Positions 55,119-64,000 of a stretch of DNA of 64,000 nt are shown here, one piece after another. The notes below the pieces were generated by a model, which was given only the letters and a program-made list of their open reading frames with translations, was not told the DNA's origin and made no database searches. Where the stretch lies: NCBI GenBank assembly GCA_009746045.1, contig RPFO01000192.1, positions 1 to 64,000 of the forward strand. Direction: 5' to 3'. The stretch comes from Mesostigma viride (Eukaryota; Streptophyta; Mesostigmatophyceae; Mesostigmatales; Mesostigmataceae). How positions within the stretch are numbered: position 1 is the stretch's first letter; every line of letters starts with the position of its first letter. A program made the position numbers and the translations under genes.

Positions 55119-56659
55119 ACTTTGAATTAAAATATATACATGCAAACATTAAAATTTGACCCTGGCATTCGTTCCCATGACAGATAACACACTTTTTTAG
55201 TTGGCATCAAAAACCTGGGGTCAAATAATTACATTTAGTGCATGAATGGGTCCTGCCACCTGCCAGACCTCAAAGCGCGAATTTGGCCAAAATGTGGGTT
55301 TTAGGACCATTAGGACCAATTATTGTCAACGCATGACCATGCTATCCACACGGTCCCTTGAGCATCTTACAAGCGCTAGGGGACCCTACGAGGCCTTGGG
55401 ATGGCGGGGCAGCGTATAACAAGGCCATACCCTGCTGTGGCTGCCTCTATATATACGCGTGATTAACGGTGTCACAGATGGTGCAGGTAATGCAATATAG
55501 GGTTGCATGGTTGCTGAGGTTGCCCGGCTTGAACATGGCCCACCCCTTGCGGTAAACTTTCTCTAAGCATATGCCAAACCTTCTTTGACATCACGGACAT
55601 GCTGGCCACCACCCAGCGATGACAAAACATTGCATTTGCATTGCAACTAACACATGAATGCAGCCAAATCAAGTTACAAAACAACGTTGTGCTAACATGC
55701 AACGCTTTGTGAGCGAATTCAGCGTGCATGTAACACGTAAACCATACTGTATATACTGTCTGAGAACACCCTGAACGACTGCAGGCCATAGGACAATGGT
55801 TTATAACTAACACATGAGTAAAACTGCTCTTACGCATGTGTGTTTTAGCTGCAGCGGACGACGAAGATAGAGACGTAAAAAATTGTATGACGTAAACCAA
55901 CTATGTGTGACAGTTATGTGCACAGAGAGCGTCCCCTCTTTTTAGGCATCATGGCTGACTCAAAACACCACGACAGCGTTGCCAGTTACACTCATGATCT
56001 AGGACAACCCGGCACTTACCTGCTACTTACGTCGCCTCATTCCAGATGGTTGCAAAAAAGTCGCTGAAATCCGCAGCGAGGTCAGCTTTCCGAGAGCTGA
56101 GCGCACCAAAGCTGGCCAACCGGTTCGACAATGATATAAACCACGCTTGTGCTGCGTTCTAGGTCCAAGAAATACCGAAAGTGAAGACCTATAAGGTGCG
56201 CTCGCTGCCCAGCCTGAACGTCCCTAAAACATGGTCGACAATGGAAATCGGGCAAGAATATCACGGCCCAGGCGCTCCCATGTCAAATACTCCGTTTCTA
56301 AACTCCAGACTAAAATAAAAATCGTCCACAAAAATTTCCTGGCTTGATTCGCACCACCATTGCTAATACACTAACATGTTTGTGCCAAAATCGACCCTCC
56401 GCGAGCAGGCGATCTGCGACCCATTTGTGTTGTGCCGCTGTGATACAGCGCTACACATAAAAACTTGCGCAGAAAATATTCACAGCCTTTAAGCATAACT
56501 AACAACCTTTCGTTTTTGCTACTGGGCGCCCGAAATGATAAACGCACGTGAAAACGCCGGCCACGATTGTCAGGTCGCCATATCCACCTCACTTCATTCC
56601 CGCACCCACTTTTTCGCTCCAAAATCGGTTATATTTTTGGTCGAGGTACCTACTTTCCC

Positions 56660-56795
56660 GCCATTATACCCGGTACCCGGGTACGGAATCCGGGTACCAT
56701 GTGCCGGTACCACGGGTCGGGTACATCATACCGGGTACGGTGGACATGGGGTACGGACCATATAGTGACCCCCCCTACCCGGTACCTCGGTTATA
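56660..56795. repeat. cluster of GGTACC/CGGGTAC motifs
   Basis: About ten CGGGTAC, GGTACC or GGGTACG units occur in about 130 bp, in both orientations, with no coding frame of interest. Confidence 0.8.
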
Positions 56796-56819
56796 GTGAC
56801 CTCTAGGACAATTTAGGAC

Positions 56820-56839
56820 AAAGTCCTAAATTTAGGACC
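56820..56839. repeat. 20-bp repeat containing a 16-bp palindrome, copy 2
   Basis: Identical to 55099-55118; immediately preceded by CTAGGACAATTTAGGACA, a half-site echo. Confidence 0.85.
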
Positions 56840-57014
56840 GTGAGTGGATTAACACTCGATCTGCCACAAGCCAGACCCCAAGAAGCCCCCGAGTTGTTCT
56901 GGAGGGGCGGACGGGGACCTGATCATCAACAACCTGCTGTGGAAAGCCCCCCCGTGGACGTGGAAGACTAGCCCTTATGTAGTCACACCCATGCATAGGT
57001 GATACAACCTGGAC

Positions 57015-57330
57015 ATCGCCATCCCATACTGCAATGATTTGGAAAAAGATTATGGACAAGGCAAAGTGGGCCCAGGTCATAGACGACAACGAACCCCCTC
57101 CCGTGGGGAAGCGCCCGCGTGTGCAAACATATACGGGAAGCACGCCAGATCGCAGGTCCCCTAGGGTAGAGAGCTTCGACTAGTTGTTGTAGATAGATGT
57201 TGTAGATAGATGTACTTGTAGATAGATGAGACCGGTAGGACTGTTTGCACCCATCCATCCATCCATCGATCGGGGTTAATGCTCCGTGACTCCCCAATAG
57301 GAGCACGAGTCTAATTAATTAATTAATACT
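57015..57330 (+). mobile_element. family-D LINE 3' portion with RT C-terminal remnant
   Basis: 57030-57182 encodes WKKIMDKAKWAQVIDDNEPP, PVGKRPRVQTY and ends at TAG, matching 12614-12700 on the other strand. Then follow GTAGATAGATG repeats, ACCGGTAGGACTG, (CCAT)n, the hairpin CTCCC-CAAT-AGGAG and an (AATT)n tail. Confidence 0.8.
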
Positions 57331-57499
57331 GCAATGCCAATGCAAATAGAACGTAGCCATGCATGCCTACTATAGGCTATAATTAATTAATTAGTTAATT
57401 ATAGGACATAGCTAGCCGAACCATGGACACAGAGTAGAACCATCATAGATATAGACTAGGATTGTTATGTAGATAGATTAGACCGGTAGGATTGCGTGT

Positions 57500-58949
57500 A
57501 CCGTTCCACTACCATGCATCGGCCTAGTCGACAGAGAGGCACACGGTAGTGCCGGTATCTCGGGCCCGAACAGCTCTCAGCAGTAAGATTACGGCAGCAC
57601 ACAACGCATGCTAGATTTTCTACGCCTCTGCGTTGCGCAATCATCCCCGAATACCCAGAGCAGGCGGCAGGCTCGCATCCTCCGCCTGCTGGACAAAATC
57701 AATGCGATGAAAAGCACTATTACCCCCATTTCCCTCGATCCCGGCCCTCCATTCCATCCCCACCCCCACCTTTCGCTGCATCCACCCCCATATCCTCCAT
57801 CGTCGTTCTCCCCTGTTGCATGGGCCAGCATGCATCCTAGTTGGCCCTCGCGACTTTCAACGCACGTACATTGCTAGCAGATGGGGATCATAGCTACCGG
57901 TTAGAGGAGCTCGTTGCCTTTTGCATGGCCCATCGTGTGTCTATTCTATAGGCGTGCAGGAGCATCGTCGCACGGTGCCATCCATGCACTTGGCACGGTG
58001 AGCACTGCTCGCCTGGCAGGCAGCTGGCGTTTTTACTTCGCTGGCAGTGGTACGCCAGGCCAAGGTGGTGTAGGCCTTAAATTGTGTTCGCAGCTGGCAG
58101 CTGCCAGCCTCAGCACGCTTAAGTTTCTAACCCCACGCCTTATGGTGGCACATTTCACCTCAGTCGAGGGGCGGTCTAAACACCACCTCATGGTTGGGGT
58201 GGGCTACGCACGTACCCCATAGTGGTCTACCTGAGTTGGAACGTCAGAAGCTCTTCGTGAATTGCATAGCCTTGAGGGGGCCACCCCGGCCCGCCACTTC
58301 TTCTTGGTTATGCTGCTCGACGCCAACGCCACGCTCCCCGTGGGCACTGCGGGCAGTCGCTTTGCGCCTGCTGACACGGAAGCTAACGACAACACTCCCC
58401 TGTTTTCTGCCTTTTTGCGGGATAGCGGGATGGTTGCTGTCAACTGCCACTTCCAACGTCCCTCACAGGACTTGGTCATGCACTTTTCAGGGGCCCAACG
58501 ACCGTCAGGCCTGCCTGGACTACGTGGTGGTACGGCAGCCCAGGTGCACTTCGGCTCTGGACACCCGAGCGTTCGACACGCCCACTGTGTGCTCTGACCA
58601 CCGGTTGGTGCGCGCGACCATTCGGCTCCGGTTCCATGTCCCCGAGCGCCGCGCCCCAGTGGCCCGCGCCCTGACTGGTCTGCTCTACGCCCGGTCCGGG
58701 GAGATCCTGATCGAGGACTGGACGGACGCCAAGCACGAGCGGAACCGGTGCCGGCGACTGGAGTACCTGTCCGGGCCCTGGACGCCCGGGCGGACGTCAA
58801 CCGGAGCTGGACCACCAGGGTGCTCCCAACACCGCCATTTTTGCGGGCTTTGCGGCCCGCGCCCTGCTGCTGGCGGCCCGGCACCTGCCGGTCATGCCCC
58901 GCCGCCGCCCCGGCCCGCTCTACCGCCCAAGGTTTTGGCCGCCCGGCAA
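57500..58949 (+). mobile_element. family-B LINE fragment: inter-ORF region plus endonuclease
   Basis: It begins CCGTTCCACTACCATGCATC, homologous to the inter-ORF sequence at about 52480. It then gives LLDKINAMKSTI, a frame-broken EN domain with RTLLADGDHS, VMLLDANATLPVGTAGS and TVCSDHRLVRATIRLR. It stops abruptly at the palindrome at 58950. The multiple frame changes make it a pseudogene. Confidence 0.82.
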
Positions 58950-59164
58950 GTTAGGTTAAATAGTGCCGGAACCTTTTGCCCACTGCTCAAGGCAAATCGG
59001 TCCGTCACACAATTTTGCCCGGAATAACCACTTCCGAGCAGGCGAGCACCCAAGTTAATTCGGCCGAATTAACTTGGGTGCTCGAAGTGGTTATTCCGGG
59101 CAAAATAGTGTGACGGACCGATTTGCCTCGGTGGGCAAAAGGTTCCGGCACTATTTAACCTAAC
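58950..59164. repeat. 215-bp near-perfect palindrome
   Basis: The centre is TTCGG|CCGAA at 59063/59064. The left arm 58950-59063 and right arm 59064-59164 pair almost throughout (outer end GTTAGGTTAAATAGTGCCGG); differences are a few short insertions, mostly in the left arm. It has no coding content. It could be a foldback element or a template-switch product at the broken end of the LINE fragment. Confidence 0.92.
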
Positions 59165-59169
59165 TAAAA

Positions 59170-59318
59170 CCTGTGCACCTTGGTGAGGACAAAACGTCTA
59201 GGCTGGGCGGGCTTGGTGCCAGCTAGTCTATCTGATGTGTCTACCTGACTGATCTGACAGTGCGGGCCAGGTGCCCGGCTAGGCCCAGGCACCTGCCGTG
59301 CCTAAGAATGCGGGAAAC
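59170..59318 (-). mobile_element. family-C LINE RT-thumb remnant
   Basis: It matches 59700-59835 and 13040-13215 (CTAGGCTGGGCGGGCTTGGT, GCCAGCTAGTCTATCTGATG). It is followed at 59319 by the tail of the next copy, so the second copy appears inserted into it after GGGAAACAT. Confidence 0.65.
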
Positions 59319-60105
59319 ATTAATTAATTAATTAATCAATAGACACGTGACTGCGTCACGTGAGCATAAGTCCGCTCAGTGGGAGGGGAACATGGGATGG
59401 AATGGATGGTGTGAGCTATAGATCTAGGTCCTAGTTACAGGGTTGTGGGCACTGCGGCCCGAATCGCTATGAATGCCATACACGGTCACACGCGGAGCCG
59501 CCACAGACTTGGGGGTGGTCTCCTTCTGACATGACTACTTGCCATCTATCCTTGCGCACCATCTTCCTCCATATTACAGACAAACCAGGAGGCTGCCCGG
59601 GTGTGAGCCCATAACGTCTAAGTGTAGCACATGTCCATGCCGAGTCTATCACGAAAAGTCCACGGGTGGCGGCCCTGCCGCGCGCGGCCAGGGGCACGCC
59701 AGGTGAGGACATACCCAGGCTGGGCGGGCTTGGTGCCAGCTAGTCTATCTGATGTGTCTACTATCTGATCTGTGCGGGCTCGAGGTGCCCGGCTAGGCCC
59801 AGGTGCCTGTGCCTAATAATGTGCATGGGAAACATGAGGCAAATCAGCGTACACATCATCATTACTAATGTGCAAACCAAAGGGGACAATTAAGGGCCTT
59901 GCGCAGCATCTTGGTGACGTTGCCGTCGCCGTCGTTGCTCCAGCTCCTGCGTCAGTGTCCAGGTCCCGGTGCCGTAGGTCAGGATTGTCAGAATGACGAC
60001 CTTGACTGAGAGGGCACACTTGGCGATCCGGCCGGGTAGGGCGGGGGTTGCTCCACCAGTGGCGGTGGTCATGGAGTTGTGCCTGTCGCGTTTGTGTGCC
60101 ATATC
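59319..60105 (-). mobile_element. family-C LINE 3' portion, chimeric 5' end
   Basis: In minus order: 60102-59890 opens MAHKRDRHNSM (family-A ORF1 start) and passes into RT thumb (VVILTILTYGTGTWTLTQEL). Next comes an LARTDQ-type region, then 59712-59467 with LSVIWRKMVRKDRWQVV, a 3' UTR, the hairpin CACGTGAC-GCA-GTCACGTG (59343-59361) and an AATT tail. Confidence 0.72.
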
Positions 60106-61199
60106 ATCCTGGACTGGTCATTACCGCTACTTGGAATGCATCCACTATCAGCAGTAATCATGTGTGTGATATGCCACCTCCCCCCCCACTCTTTAGCTCA
60201 CAACAACTTGAGAGCAAAAAGTGAAAGAAAGGCATCTCACACAAAAGAAGGAAGCCCAAAGAGGGCTTCATTCCAGACAGCACCAAAAGAAAAATTCCAG
60301 CTGCTCAAGGATGCTTTTCCAGGATCAGCAACAACCTTAACATGCATGCTTTTAAAGGCTTAGCAATAACCCCTTCAATTAATGGCTTTTTACAGGGAAA
60401 AGCCTAACCTCTTCAGATGCTTTTGAAGGCTAAGCGATAACCTCTTCCTTGTGCTTCCCTGGGTGAAGCAGGAGGAACCCCCAGGCTGGCCGGACTGAAC
60501 CCATCATGGGTTGTTCGTCCGTTTGACGAATTACAAAGACTGTCGAGTTGTAATGAACATTGCAGTTATAAGAGCAGCTGTGAGGCCCCTTGGGTGACGC
60601 CACTGCAGGTCCCTTGTGACGGCAGTGTGCGTGTGTTCCCGACCTAGTTCCTACTGGCACGCATGCCAATGACGACCAGGGTTGCCCGAAGGCCCTGTCC
60701 CTTGTCTCGTTCTCAGTCTTACACACATTCTTAACAAAACCAATACATTGTCGTATCCGTCAGTCCATCCTCATGGCAACTGACTGCATGCAACCACTCA
60801 CGGGGGCTGCTCCGGGCTGCTCGAACTATTTCACCCCATGAAGACAACAAACCAGTTGTGAGGGAGAGAAACGGACGAACAACCACCACCATGGTTCGTT
60901 GCTCATCCTTCTATACTGCTCAAAGCTCAAGCCTGGCGGTTGGCGCCACTAGCGCCACTCTTGACATCAGCCAATCATAACATTGTCTAATTTCCGACAA
61001 GCTAAACTTCAAGCTTTAACTGTCAAACGAACACAAATATACAAGGGCAAATCTATCGGCCATGCCAGGCACCGCCTGGGGCTTCCGTGCATTTGTGTCT
61101 CGTGTCCCACGTTGACATCCTGAAATCAGTGCACAGCTGCTCAGCGCCTCGCCAGCTTGCTGTGTACCAGCATTCGACAAACTGCCCTTGTGACGAATG
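60106..61199. other. no recognised gene
   Basis: TGCTTTTAAAGGCTTAGCAA (near 60349) and TGCTTTTGAAGGCTAAGCGA (near 60419) form a diverged direct repeat. The minus frame 60430-60726 has no domain. Confidence 0.4.
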
Positions 61200-61803
61200 T
61201 CAGTGAAATTCAGGTCCGCCCAAAAGTTCCGTCAGCAAATTCAGCGGACTTGGCGCGTAAGTACAACTGAGATCCGCGGCGTCAGTACCGGGCCGCGGTA
61301 TAGCGACCCGCACAAGGCTGCGGACGTCAGAATTACGCCAAAATCTGAATTGCGGACGTGATAAATCACGGACGCGACATGCCCACGCCATGCCGATCCG
61401 TGTCGTCAGGTCGTCCTTGCAGTCGGGAAGCCAACTGCCGAGCAGCTTGAAGCGGCCTGAAGTGGGAAACATACGGCAAATCAGCGTACAAATCCTCATT
61501 ACTAATGTGCTAACCAAAGGGGATATTAAAAGGGCCTTGTGCAGCATCTTGGTGACGTTGCCGTCGAGTCGTTGCTCCATGCAGCTCCTGCGTCAGTGTC
61601 CAGGGCTCGGCGCCGTAGGTCAGGATCGTCTCTAGCATGCTTCCTGCGTTTGCAAACACGCGGCTTCCGGCCCCACTGAATGGGGAATCCTCTTTGACCT
61701 GAGCCCACTTGACCTTGTCCACAATCTTTTTCCAAATCACGGAGCTAGACGGGCCTAGCCCCCCCATGTCCTCAACTAACTGCTCTTTGAAAGTGCTCGT
61801 CAC
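61200..61803 (-). pseudogene. LINE RT C-terminal pieces in non-native order
   Basis: Read on minus from 61803 down: FKEQLVEDMGGLG and VIWKKIVDKVKWAQV (normally last), then ETILTYGAEPWTLTQEL (normally earlier), then GRFKLLGSWLPDCKDDLTT (normally earliest). All are on one strand, so blocks were rearranged. The frame at 61803 begins with the family-A 5' UTR and MTS start. Confidence 0.7.
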
Positions 61804-61990
61804 AATATTGCGTGATAGCTTCGAGAATTAAATATATCAGCGTGTGCGTCTTAGAAAGACGAAGCTATTGCACAGATAGCCGCGGCAAACGTGAAAGTTA
61901 TGGGCAAACGTGAAAGTTTGTAGCTAGCCCAAACGTGAAAGTTATGGGCGCCGCCGTCAGCCATGGCTATCTCGTGGCTCGTGGCTGCAT
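61804..61990 (-). mobile_element. family-A 5' UTR fragment
   Basis: The minus strand reads GCCACGAGCCACGAGATAGC, AACTTTCACGTTTG (three times in the plus-sense sequence as AAACGTGAAAGTT), CTTCGTCTTTCTAAGACGCA and ATATATTTAATTCTCGAAGC, ending at ATATTGTGACGAGCA, where other copies have the ATG. Confidence 0.78.
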
Positions 61991-62065
61991 CATCGATTTT
62001 ACATCCCCATCTAATGTGCACACCCTTCATCCCCACCCATCAGCAATGGAATGCGTGCTACATGA

Positions 62066-62115
62066 TCTCCCAATGGATTCATGTTATAATTTCATTTTTT
62101 AATTTAATGCAGCTG
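62066..62115 (+). mobile_element. family-A/B type 3' terminus
   Basis: GTGCTACATGATCTCCCAAT, GGATTCATGTTATAATTTC and a T/A-rich tail. It is the same terminal layout as at 9610, 10556, 26890, 44698, 48580 and 53360. Confidence 0.7.
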
Positions 62116-62437
62116 TAGGGGCCGTGGGGCATGATGTGGATCGGCGGCCAGTCGATTTTTTTATTTTTTTTTTTGCATTGAGCTCACAACTCAACGCATA
62201 TATGTGTCTTTGTTAAGTTCTAGACAACTTTAATAATGTATATTATGAACTTTTTAAATAATGAGATTAGCTTTGTATTCTGTAACATGCCTTCATCGCC
62301 AACTTCGCAACAAGGAGCGCCTGCTGGCTTTCGCAACCCGGCACTCCCAACGGTATGCTGCATTCTTTGACCCCAAGACCAGGCGAGCAAGTCGCGCCGC
62401 CCGCCTGGAGGGTGCCCTATGCGCGTTGAAAAGTACT

Positions 62438-64000
62438 ATGTTATCTCACGCCGCACACACGTCCCCGCCAGCCTCCCCCCAACCCCCTGCCGACACCGCG
62501 GGTCCCCGGCGCCCCCTGCTGGGCCAACGCCGGCACCACTCGCTGCGCATCGCAACCTACAATGTCCGCACCCTGCCCGGGGGAGATGCCCCCCCGCGGG
62601 CCAACGAGCTTGTCCACTACTGCCGCCTATATGGCATTGATGTGCTTGGGGTCCAAGAGCACCGACGCTCCTTTGAGGGCCCCGTTCAGCGTGTCACCCT
62701 CGCACTACAATGGCAACTGCTGTGCGGCCCGGCGCATGCACCGGGTCAGGGAGGAGTGGGCCTGCTGTGCTCCCCCACCGCTGCCGCCCAGCTCGTGGAC
62801 CACAAACTTTGCTCGAATAGGATCCTTCAGTGCACTTTCCGCTCCCTTGAAGGACGGACCCCCATTATGCTCTCGGTAATTGTCGGATATGCCCCACATG
62901 CTGGGCACCCGGCCGAGGACCGCGCAGCGTTCTTCAACCAGTTGCTCGACATAGAGAAACAGATCCCACGTCAATACATCGTTGCCATCTTGGTGGATGC
63001 CAACGCGACCCTGCCCGTGGGCCGCGGGGGCTGCATGTATGCGCCGCGCCTAACCGATAGCAATGCCAACACCCCTCTACTTGAGCAACTGCTCACTGAG
63101 GGGGACTTGACTGCTGCCAATACGCTGTTTGCTAAACCACCTGATGCACTAGTGACCTTTGTGGGCCCCATGCGCAGGGCGGCTGGCTCGATGCTCCCTC
63201 GGCGGCGATGTGTATGCTTGGACTACATACTTGTGCGCAAGCGCTGGCGCTCTTCCGTCATCGATGCCCGTACGCTGACCACCCCCAGTGTCGCATCGGA
63301 TCATCGCATGGTCACCGCAACCTTGCGCCTACGTCTTCAGGCCCCTGCGCGCCGCCGCCCCCGGCCCCGCCCTGACTGGACCTGCTTACGCCCTGTCCGT
63401 GGGCGCAGGGAGAAGTGGTCAGCGGATGAGATACGCCGCGATGCAATCAGGTCTGCCTTCGTGGACGCGCAACCTTTGATGTACCTGGACGCAGATCGCG
63501 GTGTAGATCTCACGCCACCCTACGAACTGTTCATGCGATCGGTGGAGCTTGGCTCTAAGCTTCTCCCCGAGCAACCCCGCGCCCGACCAGCCCCGCTCTA
63601 CCTGCGCGACGCCCGGGTGGTTGCCGCCCGGCTGGCGCTAGCGCAGGCCCGCCGCCACGGGGAGGACCTGTACCCGTACCAGGCACGGCTTACTCAAGCA
63701 TATACTGCCGCACATGCGGAGGAGGTGGAGACACTGGCCGCCGAAATCAATCGCCACACGGCCGCCAACCAGCACAAGGCGGCCTGGCGCTCTCTCGACC
63801 GTCTCACCGGACGCCGGGAAACGCAACGGGCTGACATCCCAGGCACCCCCAGTGAACGCCTTGAGATTTGGTTCAGCTCCCAGGCCAAACTATCAGGGGC
63901 CCCTGCCGCCCGCCCCCCCCGCTTGACCCCGCTGCCGCTGCACGCCCTGCGGCCAGCCGAGGCGGCCCCATTGAGCCCCCGCAGGCGCCCACCAGCGAGA
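62438..64000 (+). CDS. LINE ORF2, intact AP-endonuclease domain, runs off the window
   Basis: ATG 62438 opens a frame of 521 codons with no stop before the right edge. The APE-type endonuclease is complete: RIATYNVRTL (Asn42), VLGVQEHRRS (Glu74), LSVIVGYAPHAG, AILVDANATLPVG (Asp187, Asn189), LDYILVRKRW and ASDHRMVTATLRLR (Asp288, His289). An Arg/Ala-rich linker follows; RT would lie beyond the edge. The frame is also open upstream, where RRASRAARLEGALCALKSTM resembles the family-B ORF2 leader, so translation may start earlier. It is distinct from family B in sequence but shares the same plan. Intactness suggests a recently active element. Confidence 0.85.
   Translation, partial: MLSHAAHTSPPASPQPPADTAGPRRPLLGQRRHHSLRIATYNVRTLPGGDAPPRANELVHYCRLYGIDVLGVQEHRRSFEGPVQRVTLALQWQLLCGPAHAPGQGGVGLLCSPTAAAQLVDHKLCSNRILQCTFRSLEGRTPIMLSVIVGYAPHAGHPAEDRAAFFNQLLDIEKQIPRQYIVAILVDANATLPVGRGGCMYAPRLTDSNANTPLLEQLLTEGDLTAANTLFAKPPDALVTFVGPMRRAAGSMLPRRRCVCLDYILVRKRWRSSVIDARTLTTPSVASDHRMVTATLRLRLQAPARRRPRPRPDWTCLRPVRGRREKWSADEIRRDAIRSAFVDAQPLMYLDADRGVDLTPPYELFMRSVELGSKLLPEQPRARPAPLYLRDARVVAARLALAQARRHGEDLYPYQARLTQAYTAAHAEEVETLAAEINRHTAANQHKAAWRSLDRLTGRRETQRADIPGTPSERLEIWFSSQAKLSGAPAARPPRLTPLPLHALRPAEAAPLSPRRRPPAR

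Larger units (their letters stand above)
53890..56640. other. no recognised gene
   Basis: Frames at 54217-54486 (-), 55472-55900 (-, 142 codons, Cys/His-containing) and a 38-codon ORF at 56047-56163 (+) show no family signature. GGTTCGAACCC near 54104 is a lone B-box-like motif. A LINE terminus lies at 54791-54900. Confidence 0.4.

Overview
This looks like nuclear DNA of a flagellated green-lineage alga. The genes are split by many GT-AG introns. One gene is a complete axonemal CFAP57/FAP57 gene, another is a plant-type phosphoserine phosphatase with a plastid-like leader, and a third is a small plastid-targeted protein. The species cannot be named from the sequence.

Layout. 1-1707 is an almost pure G-rich pentanucleotide-type tract. 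2.6-9.3 kb holds a small mitochondrial-type ORF (-), a tRNA-like SINE with an 11-bp target-site duplication, and a seven-exon gene for a 160-residue plastid protein (+). 9.6-13.5 kb is a pile of LINE pieces and one complete non-autonomous element carrying only a LINE-type ORF1. 13.5-18.2 kb has no confident gene but includes about 900 bp of GAT/GGC/GGT triplets. 18.3-25.2 kb holds a VPS13-C-like ORF (-) and the eight-exon phosphoserine phosphatase gene (+), whose third intron contains a pyrimidine tract of about 600 bp. 25.6-27.0 kb is a three-level nest of repeats. 27.1-37.8 kb is CFAP57 (-, 17 exons, 1,226 residues, all exon phases agree). 40.2-43.2 kb is a Pro/Ser-rich protein gene (+). From 44.7 kb to the end it is mostly transposons: two more ORF1-only elements, a 4.8-kb 5'-truncated LINE inserted in one of them, a Tc1/mariner-type MITE inserted in that LINE, several other LINE ends, a 215-bp palindrome, and at the right edge an open LINE ORF with a complete AP-endonuclease domain.

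The host genes are unrelated housekeeping and ciliary genes; there is no operon-like logic. The notable biology is in the mobile DNA. Several families (autonomous LINEs and an ORF1-only family called family A here) end in the same small CTCC-CAAC-GGAG hairpin followed by an AATT- or TTAAA-type microsatellite. This suggests that one reverse transcriptase mobilises all of them. Family names A, B, C, D, E and R1 are labels of convenience used only in this annotation.
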